Positions 17,357-25,688 are shown, numbered from the stretch's first letter. The stretch: 64,000 nucleotides of DNA from Allobosea sp. CS1GBMeth4 (GCF_900185715.1 NZ_FYAS01000030.1:124001-188000); one strand, 5' to 3'. Numbers and translations are program-made. The notes: a model not told the origin generated them from the sequence alone.

Positions 17357-17644
17357 ATGCCACGCTACCGTGACGAACTCGATGCCATCGTCGCCTATGA
17401 GCGGGAGCTTCGCGGCCGGATCGCCAGGCGGATCGCCGACGAGGCGGGCATGCCGGTCGTCGGCGAGCCGACCGCGCGCGAATGGGCCGCGGCCGAGGCG
17501 GCGATCGAGGCCTGGCGGCAGGGCGGGGAGGACGAGGCCGATCCGCGCGCATTCCGCCCGACGGGACCGCTGCAGCACCTGCTCGCGGAGCATCGCGCCG
17601 CATGTGACCGGATCGACGACGTCCTCGACCGCCGCCTGTCCTGA
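17357..17644 (+). CDS. Hypothetical protein, acidic and helical
   Basis: A 95-residue protein with no recognised family. It is Glu/Asp/Arg/Ala-rich and predicted mostly helical, without signal peptide, membrane segment or cysteines. It lies 87 bp downstream of mucR in the same direction and faces the convergent Ku gene. Codon use (third-position G/C) matches the neighbours, which is the main support that it is real. Confidence 0.6.
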   Translation: MPRYRDELDAIVAYERELRGRIARRIADEAGMPVVGEPTAREWAAAEAAIEAWRQGGEDEADPRAFRPTGPLQHLLAEHRAACDRIDDVLDRRLS

Positions 17645-17707
17645 GGCCCGCCGTCGCCGACGCGGAAGCGGTGCATGCGGCGATGCGGCGCAATCCCGTC
17701 AGCCGGG

Positions 17708-18517
17708 TCAGCTCCGCAGCGCCTTGTCGGCCTGAAGGCTCTTCTTCAGCGCCTCGAAGAGGTTGACGACGTTGCTCGGCCGCTCCTTGCCGCCGGCGGC
17801 GGCGGCGGCGGCGGCGCGCGTCCCCTTGCGGCGCTTCTTGGCCGCGATCAGCTTCAGCAGATGCTCCTGAACCGGGTCCTTCACCATGTCGGGTGACCAC
17901 TCCTTGGTCTTCGCCTTGATGAATTTCTGGGCCAGCGCGAGCAGCTCGGGTTCGGGCTTCTCCTTGTCGATCTCGGCGAAATAGGCCTTCTCGTCGCGGA
18001 CCTCGTCGCCGTAGCGCAGCGTCCACAGCACGATCCCCCTGTCGCGCGGCTCCAGCATCACGGCGCGCTCGCGGCGGTAGAGGACGACGCGGGAGATGCC
18101 GACCATCCTGGTGGCCGCCATGGCGTCGCGGATGACCGCGAACGCCTCCTCGCCGACCTCGTCGTCGGGAACCAGATAGTGCGGGCTGTCGAGATAGATC
18201 CAGGGAATGGACGCGCGCGGGACGAAGGCGTCGATGTCGATCGTGCGAACGCTCTCGAGCTTGACCGCGTCGAGCTCCTCATCCTCGATCACGACGAGGC
18301 GGCCGGCCTCCGCTTCGTAGCCCCTGGCCTGGTCCTCGGGATCGACGGGCTCGCCGCTCTCGGCGTCGACATAGCGGCTGACGACGCGGTTGCCGGTCTC
18401 GCGGTTCAGGGTGTGGAAGCGGACCTTCTCGCTCTCGGAGGTGGCCGGGCTCATCGCCACCGGACATGTCACCAGCGAGAGCTTGAGATAGCCTTTCCAG
18501 TAGGTCCGGGCAGGCAT
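17708..18517 (-). CDS. ku: Ku protein, non-homologous end joining (first copy)
   Basis: A 269-residue bacterial Ku, the ring-forming protein that binds DNA ends and recruits LigD for non-homologous end joining. It starts PARTYWKGYLKLSLVTCPV, the standard Ku opening, and keeps the RFHTLNRETGNRV and VVLYRRERAVMLEPRD segments of the beta-barrel core. The C-terminal tail is Lys/Ala-rich, as usual for DNA-binding Ku extensions. The start is the ATG at 18517: the longer TTG start at 18553 would overlap the -10 element of the predicted promoter. It is divergent from a second Ku gene; no ligD is in the window. Confidence 0.95.
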   Translation of the reverse strand: MPARTYWKGYLKLSLVTCPVAMSPATSESEKVRFHTLNRETGNRVVSRYVDAESGEPVDPEDQARGYEAEAGRLVVIEDEELDAVKLESVRTIDIDAFVPRASIPWIYLDSPHYLVPDDEVGEEAFAVIRDAMAATRMVGISRVVLYRRERAVMLEPRDRGIVLWTLRYGDEVRDEKAYFAEIDKEKPEPELLALAQKFIKAKTKEWSPDMVKDPVQEHLLKLIAAKKRRKGTRAAAAAAAGGKERPSNVVNLFEALKKSLQADKALRS

Positions 18518-18551
18518 GCGCTGCAACTCCGCTCGACGGCTGTGCCGATTC

Positions 18552-18577
18552 AATGCGGCTTGGCTCGATTCGGTTCC
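18552..18577 (-). promoter_or_regulatory. EcfG-like promoter of the first ku gene
   Basis: Minus-strand GGAAC (18577-18573), 17-bp spacer, CATT (18555-18552). This is one mismatch from the alphaproteobacterial general-stress consensus GGAAC-N16/17-CGTT. Transcription would start near 18545, above the ATG at 18517. Confidence 0.45.
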
Positions 18578-18584
18578 CTGTGCC

Positions 18585-18609
18585 GGAACTTGCCGGGCTG
18601 CCCCGCATT
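18585..18609 (+). promoter_or_regulatory. EcfG-like promoter of the second ku gene
   Basis: Plus-strand GGAAC (18585-18589), 16-bp spacer, CATT (18606-18609), mirror-like to the promoter of the divergent ku gene. The shared CATT variant of the -10 suggests both genes are under the same stress sigma factor. Confidence 0.45.
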
Positions 18610-18642
18610 GACTCGCCGATGCTGCGTTCTGGAGCGAGGGCC

Positions 18643-19464
18643 ATGGCTGCGCCGCGGGCGAACTGGAAGGGCTATCTGAAATTCGGCGAGATCAGCTGCC
18701 CGGTCGCGCTCTACACCGGCGCCAGCACCTCGGAGCGCATCGCCTTCCACACCATGAACCGCGACACCGGGCATCGGGTCCGGCGCGAATTCATCGACCC
18801 CGTGACCGAGAAGCCGGTCGGGCGCGAGGAGCAGATCAAGGGCTTCGAGATTGGCGAGAACCGCTATGTCGAGGTCGAGCCCGAGGAGATCGCCAAGGCC
18901 GTGGAGGAGAGCAAGAAGACCCTCGCCGTCGCCGCCTTCGTGCCTTGCGCCGAGATCGACACCGTCTATTTCGACAAGCCCTACTATCTCGCTCCGTCGG
19001 GCGAGATGGCGAACGAGGCCTTCGCGGTGATCCGCGAGGCGCTCCGCGCCGGCCAGGTCGCAGCTCTCGCCCATGCGGTGCTGTTTCGCCGCTACCGCTC
19101 GCTGATGATCCGCGCCCAGGGCCTCGGCCTCGTCGCCCACACCCTGAACTTCGACTACGAGGTCCGCTCGGCGCGCGAGGCCTTCGACGGCGTCCCGAAG
19201 CTCAAGCTCGACAAGGAGATGCTCGAGCTCGCCAAGCACATCATCGACACCAAGCGCGGCACGTTCGACCCGTCGACATTCGACGATCGCTACGAGGCCG
19301 CTCTGGCCGAGCTGGTGAAGGCGAAGCTCGCCGGCAAGCCTGTCAGGGCGGCGAAGAAGGTTAAGGCGCCGCAGGTGCTCGACCTCATGGAAGCGCTGCG
19401 GGCGAGCGCCGGCCGGGCGCCCCCGAAGCCGGTGAAACGCAAGGCGGCGAAGAAGGCGGCATAG
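18643..19464 (+). CDS. ku: Ku protein, non-homologous end joining (second copy)
   Basis: A 273-residue Ku paralogue. It opens with RANWKGYLKFGEISCPVALY and keeps the RIAFHTMNRDTGHRV and VLFRRYRSLMIRAQGLGLV core segments; the tail ends in a lysine/alanine-rich stretch (KRKAAKKAA). It is clearly diverged from the copy at 17708-18517, so the two may form a heterodimer as known for paired Ku genes in rhizobia. The start ATG lies behind a GGAG Shine-Dalgarno and behind the predicted stress promoter at 18585. An in-frame ATG far upstream at 18553 is rejected because it lies before that promoter. Confidence 0.95.
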   Translation: MAAPRANWKGYLKFGEISCPVALYTGASTSERIAFHTMNRDTGHRVRREFIDPVTEKPVGREEQIKGFEIGENRYVEVEPEEIAKAVEESKKTLAVAAFVPCAEIDTVYFDKPYYLAPSGEMANEAFAVIREALRAGQVAALAHAVLFRRYRSLMIRAQGLGLVAHTLNFDYEVRSAREAFDGVPKLKLDKEMLELAKHIIDTKRGTFDPSTFDDRYEAALAELVKAKLAGKPVRAAKKVKAPQVLDLMEALRASAGRAPPKPVKRKAAKKAA

Positions 19465-19879
19465 CCTCGACCTCGGCTTCCCGGCAGCGAGGATTTGGCA
19501 GGCGCTCTGCGGAGACCGCCGTTCAGCTCGGGCGGAGTTGCACCAACCCGGAATTGCAGCGAGATGCATGACCAATGGTAAGTTATATTGCCTTACGTCA
19601 ACAACACAGGATAACGCATCAGCAGATCCGATCATGTGAATAAATCTTGTGACAGTTGATCGATACTGCCTGTAAATAGTATTCCCAGAGAAATTAGATC
19701 CAAATTTGTACCATTATTTACAGAATCGCGCGACTCGCACGTTTAAACCGATTTAGTCAAGACTGAATCGGTTTAAACGACATGCGCCCGGCGCTACCCA
19801 CGGTTGACACAACCAAGGGTATCCCTTGCATGCAACCTATTTAAACATCTCGCCGACTTTTAAATCGGGGAGAGAATCC
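19465..19879. other. AT-rich intergenic region upstream of the autotransporter
   Basis: A 415-bp gene-free stretch. From about 19560 the base composition drops sharply below the surrounding high-GC DNA. It contains the near-perfect 38-bp palindrome at 19741-19778 and a TTGACA at 19803-19808 that could be a -35 element. No gene is supported. The low GC suggests horizontally acquired regulatory DNA or a target for AT-binding silencers such as MucR. Confidence 0.7.
19741..19778. repeat. 38-bp inverted repeat upstream of the autotransporter
   Basis: Perfect 13-bp arms GTTTAAACCGATT (19741-19753) and AATCGGTTTAAAC (19766-19778); pairing continues inwards with one mismatch to a 2-nt centre. Each arm contains the 8-bp palindrome GTTTAAAC. 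No T-tract follows and no gene ends here, so it looks like a protein-binding operator rather than a terminator. Confidence 0.85.
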
Positions 19880-22795
19880 GTGATTCCGAGAAGCGGGCGA
19901 GCTGGTCATTTCGAGGTGCCGCGAGTGTCCTTGCGGCTTTCCTTGCTCACGGCGACGGCGTTGACGCTGATGCCGGCATCCGGAGTGCAGGCGCAGCAGA
20001 TCATGACGTCAGGCGATGTGACGCCGGCTTATCCGGCCGGCACCAATCCATGGAACGTCGTCGGCAACCTGGTCGTTGGAAACGCGGCCAATGGCTCAGT
20101 GAGCATCCAGAACGGCGGCGCCGTGTCGGTCAGCAACTGGCTCGTTCTCGGTGCCTCGACCGGCACGTCAGGGCAGGTCACCGTCGACAATGCGACGCTG
20201 ACCAGCTCGGTGTTGTTCATAGCCAACGCAGCCGGGTCTCAGGGCAACGTCCTGATCACCAACGGCAGTACCGTCAACACGACATCGGCTATCCCGGCCG
20301 TCGGCGTGATCGCCCAGGGCACCGGCTCCACCGCCACCGTAACCCTGAGCAACAACTCGGTCTGGAATACGAACGGCTCCATCGGCGTCGGCCAGAACGA
20401 CAATTCGACCGGCACCCTCAACGTGCTCAGCGGCAGCCAGGTCAACATCACCAACCCCGTCGGAGGTGGTCTTTTCGTCGGCCACATCGACAGCGGGGCT
20501 CGCGGCTTCGTGCTGATTGATGGCGCGGGCTCGGCCGTGAACAGCGTCGCGAATGTCTATGTTGGCGGCTCCGGCGGAACCGGCTCGGTGACCGTTCAGA
20601 ATGGTGGCCTGCTTCACGCCGATGGCTTCATCAACGCTGGTGGACATGCGGGTGGCCCCACCACCGCAACTGGCACCATAACCGTTACGGGCCCCGGTTC
20701 GGCCATGACCGCCGGCCAGGACATCAATATCGGCTTCATCGGCCGGGGCACGCTGAGCCTGCTGGCTGGCGCAACGGCGACCGCCGGCGGCGCCTTCAGC
20801 ATCGGCACCCTGGCAACGGGCACCGGAACAGCCACGATCGATGGTGCCGGCACATCGATGACCGCGGCCTCGCTGGTCGTCGGTGACGCCGGCGCGGGAG
20901 CGCTGACGATCAGCAATCAGGCTGTCGTGAATGCCGCCGGCGGCACCACGATAGCGGCGCAGGCAGGCTCGACCGGCACGCTCGATATCGGCGCGGCCGC
21001 CGGGGCGGCCGCTGCGGCGCCGGGCGCGCTGAACACGCCCACGGTCACCTTCGGCGCCGGCACCGGACGGCTGGTGTTCAACCATAGCGACACCAGCGGA
21101 GCCTACACCTTCGCGGCCGCGATCGGCGGCACGGGCGCTGTCGACTTCCACAACGGCTACACCCGCCTGACCGGCCCGAGCACCTATGCCGGGCCGACGA
21201 CCCTATACGCCGGCACCGTTGCGGCCGGCGCCGCCAACGTGCTCAGCCCGAATTCCGATTACACGGTGCAGGCGGCCGGCACGCTCGACCTGCTCGGGAA
21301 CAGCCAGACCGTCGCCTCGCTGACCAATGCCGGAACGGTCATGCTCGGCCTGCCCGGCGGCACCGCCGGCACGACGCTCACCACCGGCAGCTATGTCGGC
21401 CAGGGCGGAACGATCGCGCTCAACACCGTGCTCGGCGGCGACAACTCGCCGAGCGACCAGCTCGTGATCGATGGCGGCAGCGCGACCGGCACGACCGGCC
21501 TTCGCATCAGCAATGCCGGTGGCGGCGGCGCGCTGACGACGGGCGACGGCATCCGTGTCGTCGATGCGATCAACGGCGGAACCACCGCGTCCGGCGCCTT
21601 CTCTCTCGCCGGGCGCGTCGCGGCCGGCGCCTATGAATACAACCTGTTCCGCGGCGGCAGCTCGGATGCGCAGGACTACTTCCTGCGCTCCGTCTACACC
21701 GGGCCGACGACCACGCCCGGTGCGGCGCAGGAGACGCCGCAAGGTGGCGCACAGCCGGGAACGCCGGCGGCGACGCAGGCGGCCGAGCTGCCCAATTACC
21801 GCGTGGAGGTGCCGGTCAACCTGGCGGTGCCGGCCATGGCCAACCGCTTCGGCCTCGTCATGCTCGGGACCTATCACGACCGCAACGGCGAGGACTATGC
21901 CGACGCCCGCACGGCGTCGGGCGAGCGGCGCAGCGCGGCGTGGGGCCGTGTCTTCGGCGAGACTGGAACGGTCAAGCAGGGCGGCACCGGAGCTTTCGGA
22001 CGCTTGAACAGCTTCTACAAGAACGGGCCCGACTACGATTTCGACGTCGCTGGCCTGCAGACCGGCCTCGATCTCTTCCGCAGGCACGCGGCCGATGGCG
22101 TCCGCGACATTGCCGGCCTCTATGTCGGTGCAGGCCGCATCGTCGGCGACGTCGACGCCGTCTATGGCGGCAGGGCCGGATCCGTCTCGATGTACGGCTA
22201 TTCGCTCGGCGGCTACTGGACCCGCAAGGGCGCGAGCGGCTGGTATGTCGATGCCGTCGTGCAAGGCACCCGGTACGATCAGGTCGAGGCGACCTCGATG
22301 TTCGGCGAGCGCCTCAAGCCGAGCGGCTGGGGCCTCACCGCTTCGCTCGAGGGGGGCTATCCCGTCGCCCTCGGTGCCGGCTGGACCATCGAGCCGCAGG
22401 CGCAGTTGATCTACCAGCGCGTTTCGCTCGACGGCGGCGCCGACAGCTTCGGCTGGACCAAATATGACGACACCGACGTGCTCTACGGCCGAGTCGGCGC
22501 GCGCTTGACCAAGGACTGGTCGCTCGGCGGGCGCCCGGTGACGACCTGGGCCCGGGCCAACCTCTGGCATAGCTTCGGCGCTGATGCGAAGACCACCTTC
22601 ACCAATCTGGCGGGCAATTTCCCCGTTACGCTGAAGACCGGGCTCGGCGGCACCTGGGCCCAGCTCGGGCTCGGAATGTCCGGTCGCCTGGCCGAGAACG
22701 TCAACCTGTTCGCCGCGGCGGACTACAATTTCGCACTCGGCGAAGGCGAGGGCCACAGTCTCGGTGGGCGCGTTGGCCTCAGGGTGACCTGGTAA
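19880..22795 (+). CDS. Autotransporter with beta-helical passenger and outer-membrane barrel
   Basis: A type V secreted protein of about 971 residues. After a basic N-terminus and hydrophobic segment (SLLTATALTLMPASGVQAQ) comes a Gly/Ala/Thr-rich passenger with repeated beta-helix turns such as VTVDNATL and VTVQNGGLL. A proline-rich linker follows, then a roughly 285-residue barrel ending in the aromatic-terminated strand GLRVTW. The barrel domain contains RSAAWGRVFGETG, typical of the autotransporter domain. The start GTG has a strong Shine-Dalgarno (GGGGAGAG); an in-frame ATG at 19826 is the alternative. Probable surface adhesin; the exact function is unknown. Confidence 0.88.
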   Translation: MIPRSGRAGHFEVPRVSLRLSLLTATALTLMPASGVQAQQIMTSGDVTPAYPAGTNPWNVVGNLVVGNAANGSVSIQNGGAVSVSNWLVLGASTGTSGQVTVDNATLTSSVLFIANAAGSQGNVLITNGSTVNTTSAIPAVGVIAQGTGSTATVTLSNNSVWNTNGSIGVGQNDNSTGTLNVLSGSQVNITNPVGGGLFVGHIDSGARGFVLIDGAGSAVNSVANVYVGGSGGTGSVTVQNGGLLHADGFINAGGHAGGPTTATGTITVTGPGSAMTAGQDINIGFIGRGTLSLLAGATATAGGAFSIGTLATGTGTATIDGAGTSMTAASLVVGDAGAGALTISNQAVVNAAGGTTIAAQAGSTGTLDIGAAAGAAAAAPGALNTPTVTFGAGTGRLVFNHSDTSGAYTFAAAIGGTGAVDFHNGYTRLTGPSTYAGPTTLYAGTVAAGAANVLSPNSDYTVQAAGTLDLLGNSQTVASLTNAGTVMLGLPGGTAGTTLTTGSYVGQGGTIALNTVLGGDNSPSDQLVIDGGSATGTTGLRISNAGGGGALTTGDGIRVVDAINGGTTASGAFSLAGRVAAGAYEYNLFRGGSSDAQDYFLRSVYTGPTTTPGAAQETPQGGAQPGTPAATQAAELPNYRVEVPVNLAVPAMANRFGLVMLGTYHDRNGEDYADARTASGERRSAAWGRVFGETGTVKQGGTGAFGRLNSFYKNGPDYDFDVAGLQTGLDLFRRHAADGVRDIAGLYVGAGRIVGDVDAVYGGRAGSVSMYGYSLGGYWTRKGASGWYVDAVVQGTRYDQVEATSMFGERLKPSGWGLTASLEGGYPVALGAGWTIEPQAQLIYQRVSLDGGADSFGWTKYDDTDVLYGRVGARLTKDWSLGGRPVTTWARANLWHSFGADAKTTFTNLAGNFPVTLKTGLGGTWAQLGLGMSGRLAENVNLFAAADYNFALGEGEGHSLGGRVGLRVTW

Positions 22796-22825
22796 CCACT
22801 GCCCGGCCAGGCCGGGAATGGGATC

Positions 22826-22864
22826 GAGGCTCCAGCGGCGCGCGGATCGCGCCGCCGGAGCCTC
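22826..22864 (+). terminator. Strong hairpin downstream of the autotransporter
   Basis: Seventeen-base-pair stem GAGGCTCC-A-GCGGCGCG / CGCGCCGC-C-GGAGCCTC with one A/C mismatch and a 5-nt loop, beginning 31 bp after the stop. Only a short T run (ATTTG) follows, so it is a probable but not textbook intrinsic terminator. Confidence 0.6.
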
Positions 22865-22912
22865 GGCGATTTGTAGGCTTGCCGGCCCGGAGCCACGCGC
22901 TCTCGCCGGGGC

Positions 22913-23128
22913 TCAGGGCGAACGCCGATACTGGTCGATGCTGCGCTGCATCAGGTCGTCCTCATCGATCGAGAGAGCGACCAGATTCGCGACGATATAG
23001 GCCAGCCTGGTGCGTTCCTGCTCGGTGAGGGCTTCGGGAATATTGGTTGCGACCGCTTTCCAGGCGGCTTCCAGCGCCGCCTGGGCGCGGGCGAGCTCGA
23101 CCGGATCCGTCAGTGACGAGAATGGCAT
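22913..23128 (-). CDS. Small hypothetical helical protein
   Basis: A 71-residue protein (MPFSSLTDPVELARAQAAL...) predicted as three helices, without signal or membrane segment. The ATG is preceded by a very good Shine-Dalgarno (GGGGGAAAGGAG). The pattern LTEQERTRLAYIVANLV resembles short conserved hypothetical proteins of Hyphomicrobiales, but no function is known. It converges with the autotransporter and is divergent from the SDR gene region. Confidence 0.7.
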   Translation of the reverse strand: MPFSSLTDPVELARAQAALEAAWKAVATNIPEALTEQERTRLAYIVANLVALSIDEDDLMQRSIDQYRRSP

Positions 23129-23479
23129 CTCCTTTCCCCCGATAGCCAGTCCAGAGGGAAGGAGATGTGTCGATAAGCGCGAGGATTCGCAAGTGGTTCC
23201 GCACCTTCGGCGCGCTGCGGACGGCTCCGCGCCGGGCACGGCGGCGCTGCGCGGCTCGAACCCCGGCCAGCAAGCCCGGCAAGAGCCTGGCGTGTCGCCG
23301 AAGCGTGCGCCGGCGCGCCGGAACCCGTCCCGGCGTTGCCGCGTTGCGCCTTCGCCGGGACGGCGTGCCTCGAATACCGGGCCACTGGCCGTCCAAGCGC
23401 CGAATCCGATCAGGTCGGCTCCATCTGCCCGCCGTTCCCGTGAGATCGGTGCCCCGCAGCGAACGCCCCGGAGGACAAC
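23129..23479. other. Intergenic region between small hypothetical gene and SDR gene
   Basis: A 351-bp gap. It contains the GGAAC-N17-CGTT promoter at 23320-23345. An open frame from a GTG at 23167 with a good Shine-Dalgarno exists but its arginine-rich product lacks coding character and runs out of frame into the SDR gene, so it is not called. Confidence 0.6.
23320..23345 (+). promoter_or_regulatory. EcfG-type general stress promoter of the SDR gene
   Basis: GGAAC at 23320-23324, 17-bp spacer, CGTT at 23342-23345: a full match to the alphaproteobacterial EcfG consensus. The predicted start site is about 127 nt upstream of the SDR start codon. Confidence 0.6.
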
Positions 23480-24337
23480 GTGACCGATCATCCCAAGCCG
23501 CCCTTTCCCGACCAGCAGCAGGCCATGCCGGGCGCGACCGGCCAGATGCAGCCCCAGCCGGACCATGGCGAGCACTCCTACAAGGGAGCCGGCCGCCTCG
23601 CCGGCAAGCGCGCGATCATCACCGGCGGTGACAGCGGCATCGGCCGGGCGGTGGCCATCGCCTATGCCCGCGAGGGCGCCGATGTGCTGATCGCCTATCT
23701 CGACGAGGACCACGACGCGGCCGAGACCGAGCATTGGGTGGCGAAGGCCGGGCGCAAGGCGGTGCTGGTTCCGGGCGACATCCAATCCTCCGACCATTGC
23801 CGCGCCATCGTCGCGACGGCGCTGCGCGAGCTCGGCGGCATCGACATCCTCGTCAACAACGCCGCCCACCAGGCCAGCTTCGAGGAGCTCGACGAGATCA
23901 GCGACCAGGAATGGCAGACGACCTTCGCGGTGAACATCCACGCGATGTTCTATCTGACGAAGGCTGCGGTGCCGCACATGCAGCCGGGCAGCGCCATCAT
24001 CAACACCGCCTCGATCAACGCGGACATGCCGAACCCGACCCTGCTCGCCTATGCGACGACGAAGGGGGCGATCCAGAACTTCACCGCCGGCCTCGCCCAG
24101 TTGCTGGCGCCGAAGGGGATCAGGGCGAATGCCGTCGCGCCGGGGCCGATCTGGACGCCGCTGATCCCCTCGACGATGACCGGCGAGAGCGTCACCAATT
24201 TCGGCAAGCAGGTGCCGATGCAGCGGCCCGGCCAGCCGGCCGAGCTCCAGACCACCTATGTGATGCTCGCCGATCCGCTGTCGAGCTACGTCTCCGGCGC
24301 GACCGTCGCCGTGACCGGCGGCAAGCCGATCATCTAG
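23480..24337 (+). CDS. Short-chain dehydrogenase/reductase, stress-associated (YghA/YhdF-like)
   Basis: A 285-residue SDR enzyme with the long N-terminal extension of the YghA/YhdF group. NAD(P)-binding TGGDSGIGRAVA is at about 48-59, NNAA follows in ILVNNAAHQ, and the catalytic Ser (NTASINA) and Tyr-Lys pair (YATTK) are intact. The C-terminal SGATVAVTGGKPII is typical. The start is a GTG preceded by GGAGGACAAC. Proteins of this group are commonly part of general stress regulons; the EcfG-type promoter upstream supports that. Substrate unknown. Confidence 0.92.
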   Translation: MTDHPKPPFPDQQQAMPGATGQMQPQPDHGEHSYKGAGRLAGKRAIITGGDSGIGRAVAIAYAREGADVLIAYLDEDHDAAETEHWVAKAGRKAVLVPGDIQSSDHCRAIVATALRELGGIDILVNNAAHQASFEELDEISDQEWQTTFAVNIHAMFYLTKAAVPHMQPGSAIINTASINADMPNPTLLAYATTKGAIQNFTAGLAQLLAPKGIRANAVAPGPIWTPLIPSTMTGESVTNFGKQVPMQRPGQPAELQTTYVMLADPLSSYVSGATVAVTGGKPII

Positions 24338-24404
24338 AGCATGCTTTAAACCTCTAGAATCGATCACGCTGCATTTGGACGACTCCGTCCATGCAGCGTG
24401 ATCG
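24332..24404. repeat. Hairpin repeat element downstream of the SDR gene
   Basis: A 14-bp perfect stem CGATCACGCTGCAT (24361-24374) / ATGCAGCGTGATCG (24391-24404) contains an inner hairpin GGACG-ACTC-CGTCC. Just upstream two TCTAGA hexamers flank GCATGCTTTAAACC (24332-24357). The SDR stop codon lies inside it. The compact double-stem form suggests a dispersed Hyphomicrobiales repeat that can also stop transcription. Confidence 0.75.
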
Positions 24405-24606
24405 AGCGTCCCGCCGACCCGACTGCGCCCTTCCGAACTGTCCCGCAGCGTGCGCCAGCGCACCGATCCACGGCACGGCTGAACGTCCGCGAGCCTGCCC
24501 GGTTCTTGGGGCAGGCGGCAGGGCGCCTCGCTGATGACGGCGCCGCCGGGCCCTCGCGGCGTTCTCTCGGACGTCTTCGAGCGAGCCCAGCGATCGATCA
24601 GGAGAT

Positions 24607-25122
24607 ATGCAGATGGCCAGTCCCGAAGAACGGCTGATGGAATGGTTGCGTGATGCGCACGCCATGGAACGGCAGGCCGAGACGATGCTGTCGTCTCTCG
24701 CGTCGCGGATCGAGAACTATCCGGACGTGAAGGCGAAGATCGAGGCTCACCTCGGCACGACCCGCCAGCAAGCCTCGCTGCTCCAGGACTGCATCGAGAG
24801 GCGGGGCGGCGACACCTCGACCATCAAGGATCTCGCTGCGAAGTTCGTCGCCTTCGGGCAGGGCCTGAGCGGCATCTTCGTCGGCGACGAGATCATCAAG
24901 GGCGCGATGGCGAGCTATACCTTCGAGCAGATGGAGATCGCCGCCTACCGCATTCTCATCGCCGCGGCCGAGCAAGTCGGTGATCGGGAGACGAGCGCCG
25001 TCTGCGCCCGCATCCTCCGCGAGGAGGAGGAGATGGCGCGCTGGCTCTCCGAGAACCTTGCGCCGCTCACGCAGCGCTATCTGGTGCGCGAGGCCGCTCC
25101 CGAGCTCGAAGCGCAGCATTGA
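24607..25122 (+). CDS. YciF-like ferritin-fold protein (DUF892), first copy
   Basis: A 171-residue four-helix protein of the YciE/YciF (DUF892) family, a ferritin-like group with a possible di-iron site. Typical segments are WLRDAHAMERQAETMLSSL at the start, the middle TFEQMEIAAYRILIAAAEQ and the last helix REEEEMARWLSENL. Metal-ligand Glu and His/Tyr positions appear in the second and fourth helices. Function is unknown, but members are stress-induced. A paralogue is at 31838-32341. No clear EcfG site was found directly upstream. Confidence 0.9.
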   Translation: MQMASPEERLMEWLRDAHAMERQAETMLSSLASRIENYPDVKAKIEAHLGTTRQQASLLQDCIERRGGDTSTIKDLAAKFVAFGQGLSGIFVGDEIIKGAMASYTFEQMEIAAYRILIAAAEQVGDRETSAVCARILREEEEMARWLSENLAPLTQRYLVREAAPELEAQH

Positions 25123-25300
25123 GGCGCCGCAGCCGGCCGGGCCGGCTCAGGCCGGCTCGGCCGCCGTCGCGCAGGATCAGCTGACCGTCGCCCGTCATCA
25201 TGGCCCCTCTCGCGTCGCAGGCGCCGAAGCCCGTTCGCCGCGGTTTCGTCCGAGGAGCTGTGCAGGCCGCAAGCGCCCGATTCGTCCGGGCCGATAGCTT

Positions 25301-25357
25301 GGTACGTCTCCGCACAATCTCTGCACGGTAGCGGAACCGAAGCGGCCGGGTCCCGTT
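25301..25357 (+). promoter_or_regulatory. EcfG-type promoter with upstream GGTACG-N4-CGCAC dyad
   Basis: GGAAC at 25333-25337, 16-bp spacer, CGTT at 25354-25357. The dyad GGTACG-TCTC-CGCACA occupies 25301-25316, starting 32 bp upstream of the -35. The same dyad-promoter arrangement is seen before three other stress genes in this window. Confidence 0.6.
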
Positions 25358-25363
25358 CGAGAG

Positions 25364-25467
25364 CCGGTGCCACGCCCCGGCACCCAACTCGTCGCTGACC
25401 GGGCAGCTCATGCTGTCCATGGGACCACAGCCAGCGGCGCCCGGAGTTCTCGGAGCTCCGGGTTTTT
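25364..25467 (+). ncRNA. Candidate stress-induced small RNA, about 104 nt
   Basis: Predicted from signals only: a full-consensus EcfG promoter about 7 nt upstream and a GC-rich hairpin plus T-tract at the end. An inner hairpin GGTGCC/GGCACC lies in its 5' part. It could instead be an attenuated leader of the small gene at 25500. The 5' end is estimated. Confidence 0.4.
25440..25467 (+). terminator. Intrinsic terminator
   Basis: CCCGGAG-N8-CTCCGGG hairpin immediately followed by TTTTTGTT. It stands 33 bp in front of the next gene and 318 bp after the previous one, so it ends a transcript that begins in the gap. Confidence 0.75.
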
Positions 25468-25499
25468 GTTGACGGCAGCGGCATGACGGAGACGGAGCG

Positions 25500-25688
25500 A
25501 TGGCGGAGAACGGCAATCACGAGGCTCTCGACGACCAGATCGCGCTGTTGCGGCGGCAGATCTCGGAGTTGACGGAGCAGGCGGCCGCGGCCTCCGGAGC
25601 GGCCCAGGAGGAGCGGCTGGCGGACATGCTCAACGAGAAGCAGGACCGCCTCAATGGCCTCCTGAAGGAGCGCGAGCGCTCGGGCTGA
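25500..25688 (+). CDS. Small hypothetical coiled-coil protein
   Basis: A 62-residue hydrophilic protein, almost entirely helical with leucine heptads (LLRRQISELTEQAAAASG), so probably a short coiled coil. Good Shine-Dalgarno (GGAGACGGAG). No signal or membrane segment, no family recognised. It lies just after a terminator, in the stress-gene neighbourhood. Confidence 0.65.
   Translation: MAENGNHEALDDQIALLRRQISELTEQAAAASGAAQEERLADMLNEKQDRLNGLLKERERSG

Larger units (their letters stand above)
25123..25499 (+). other. Gene-free stretch with a stress promoter and intrinsic terminator
   Basis: A 377-bp gap. It holds the GGTACG dyad at 25301, the EcfG promoter at 25333-25357 and a terminator at 25440-25467, which together outline a short RNA. 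No protein-coding gene is supported. Confidence 0.7.

Noticed and set aside
23167-23631. GTG-initiated frame with good Shine-Dalgarno before the SDR gene
   Set aside because: Arginine-rich product without coding bias; overlaps the start of the SDR gene out of frame.
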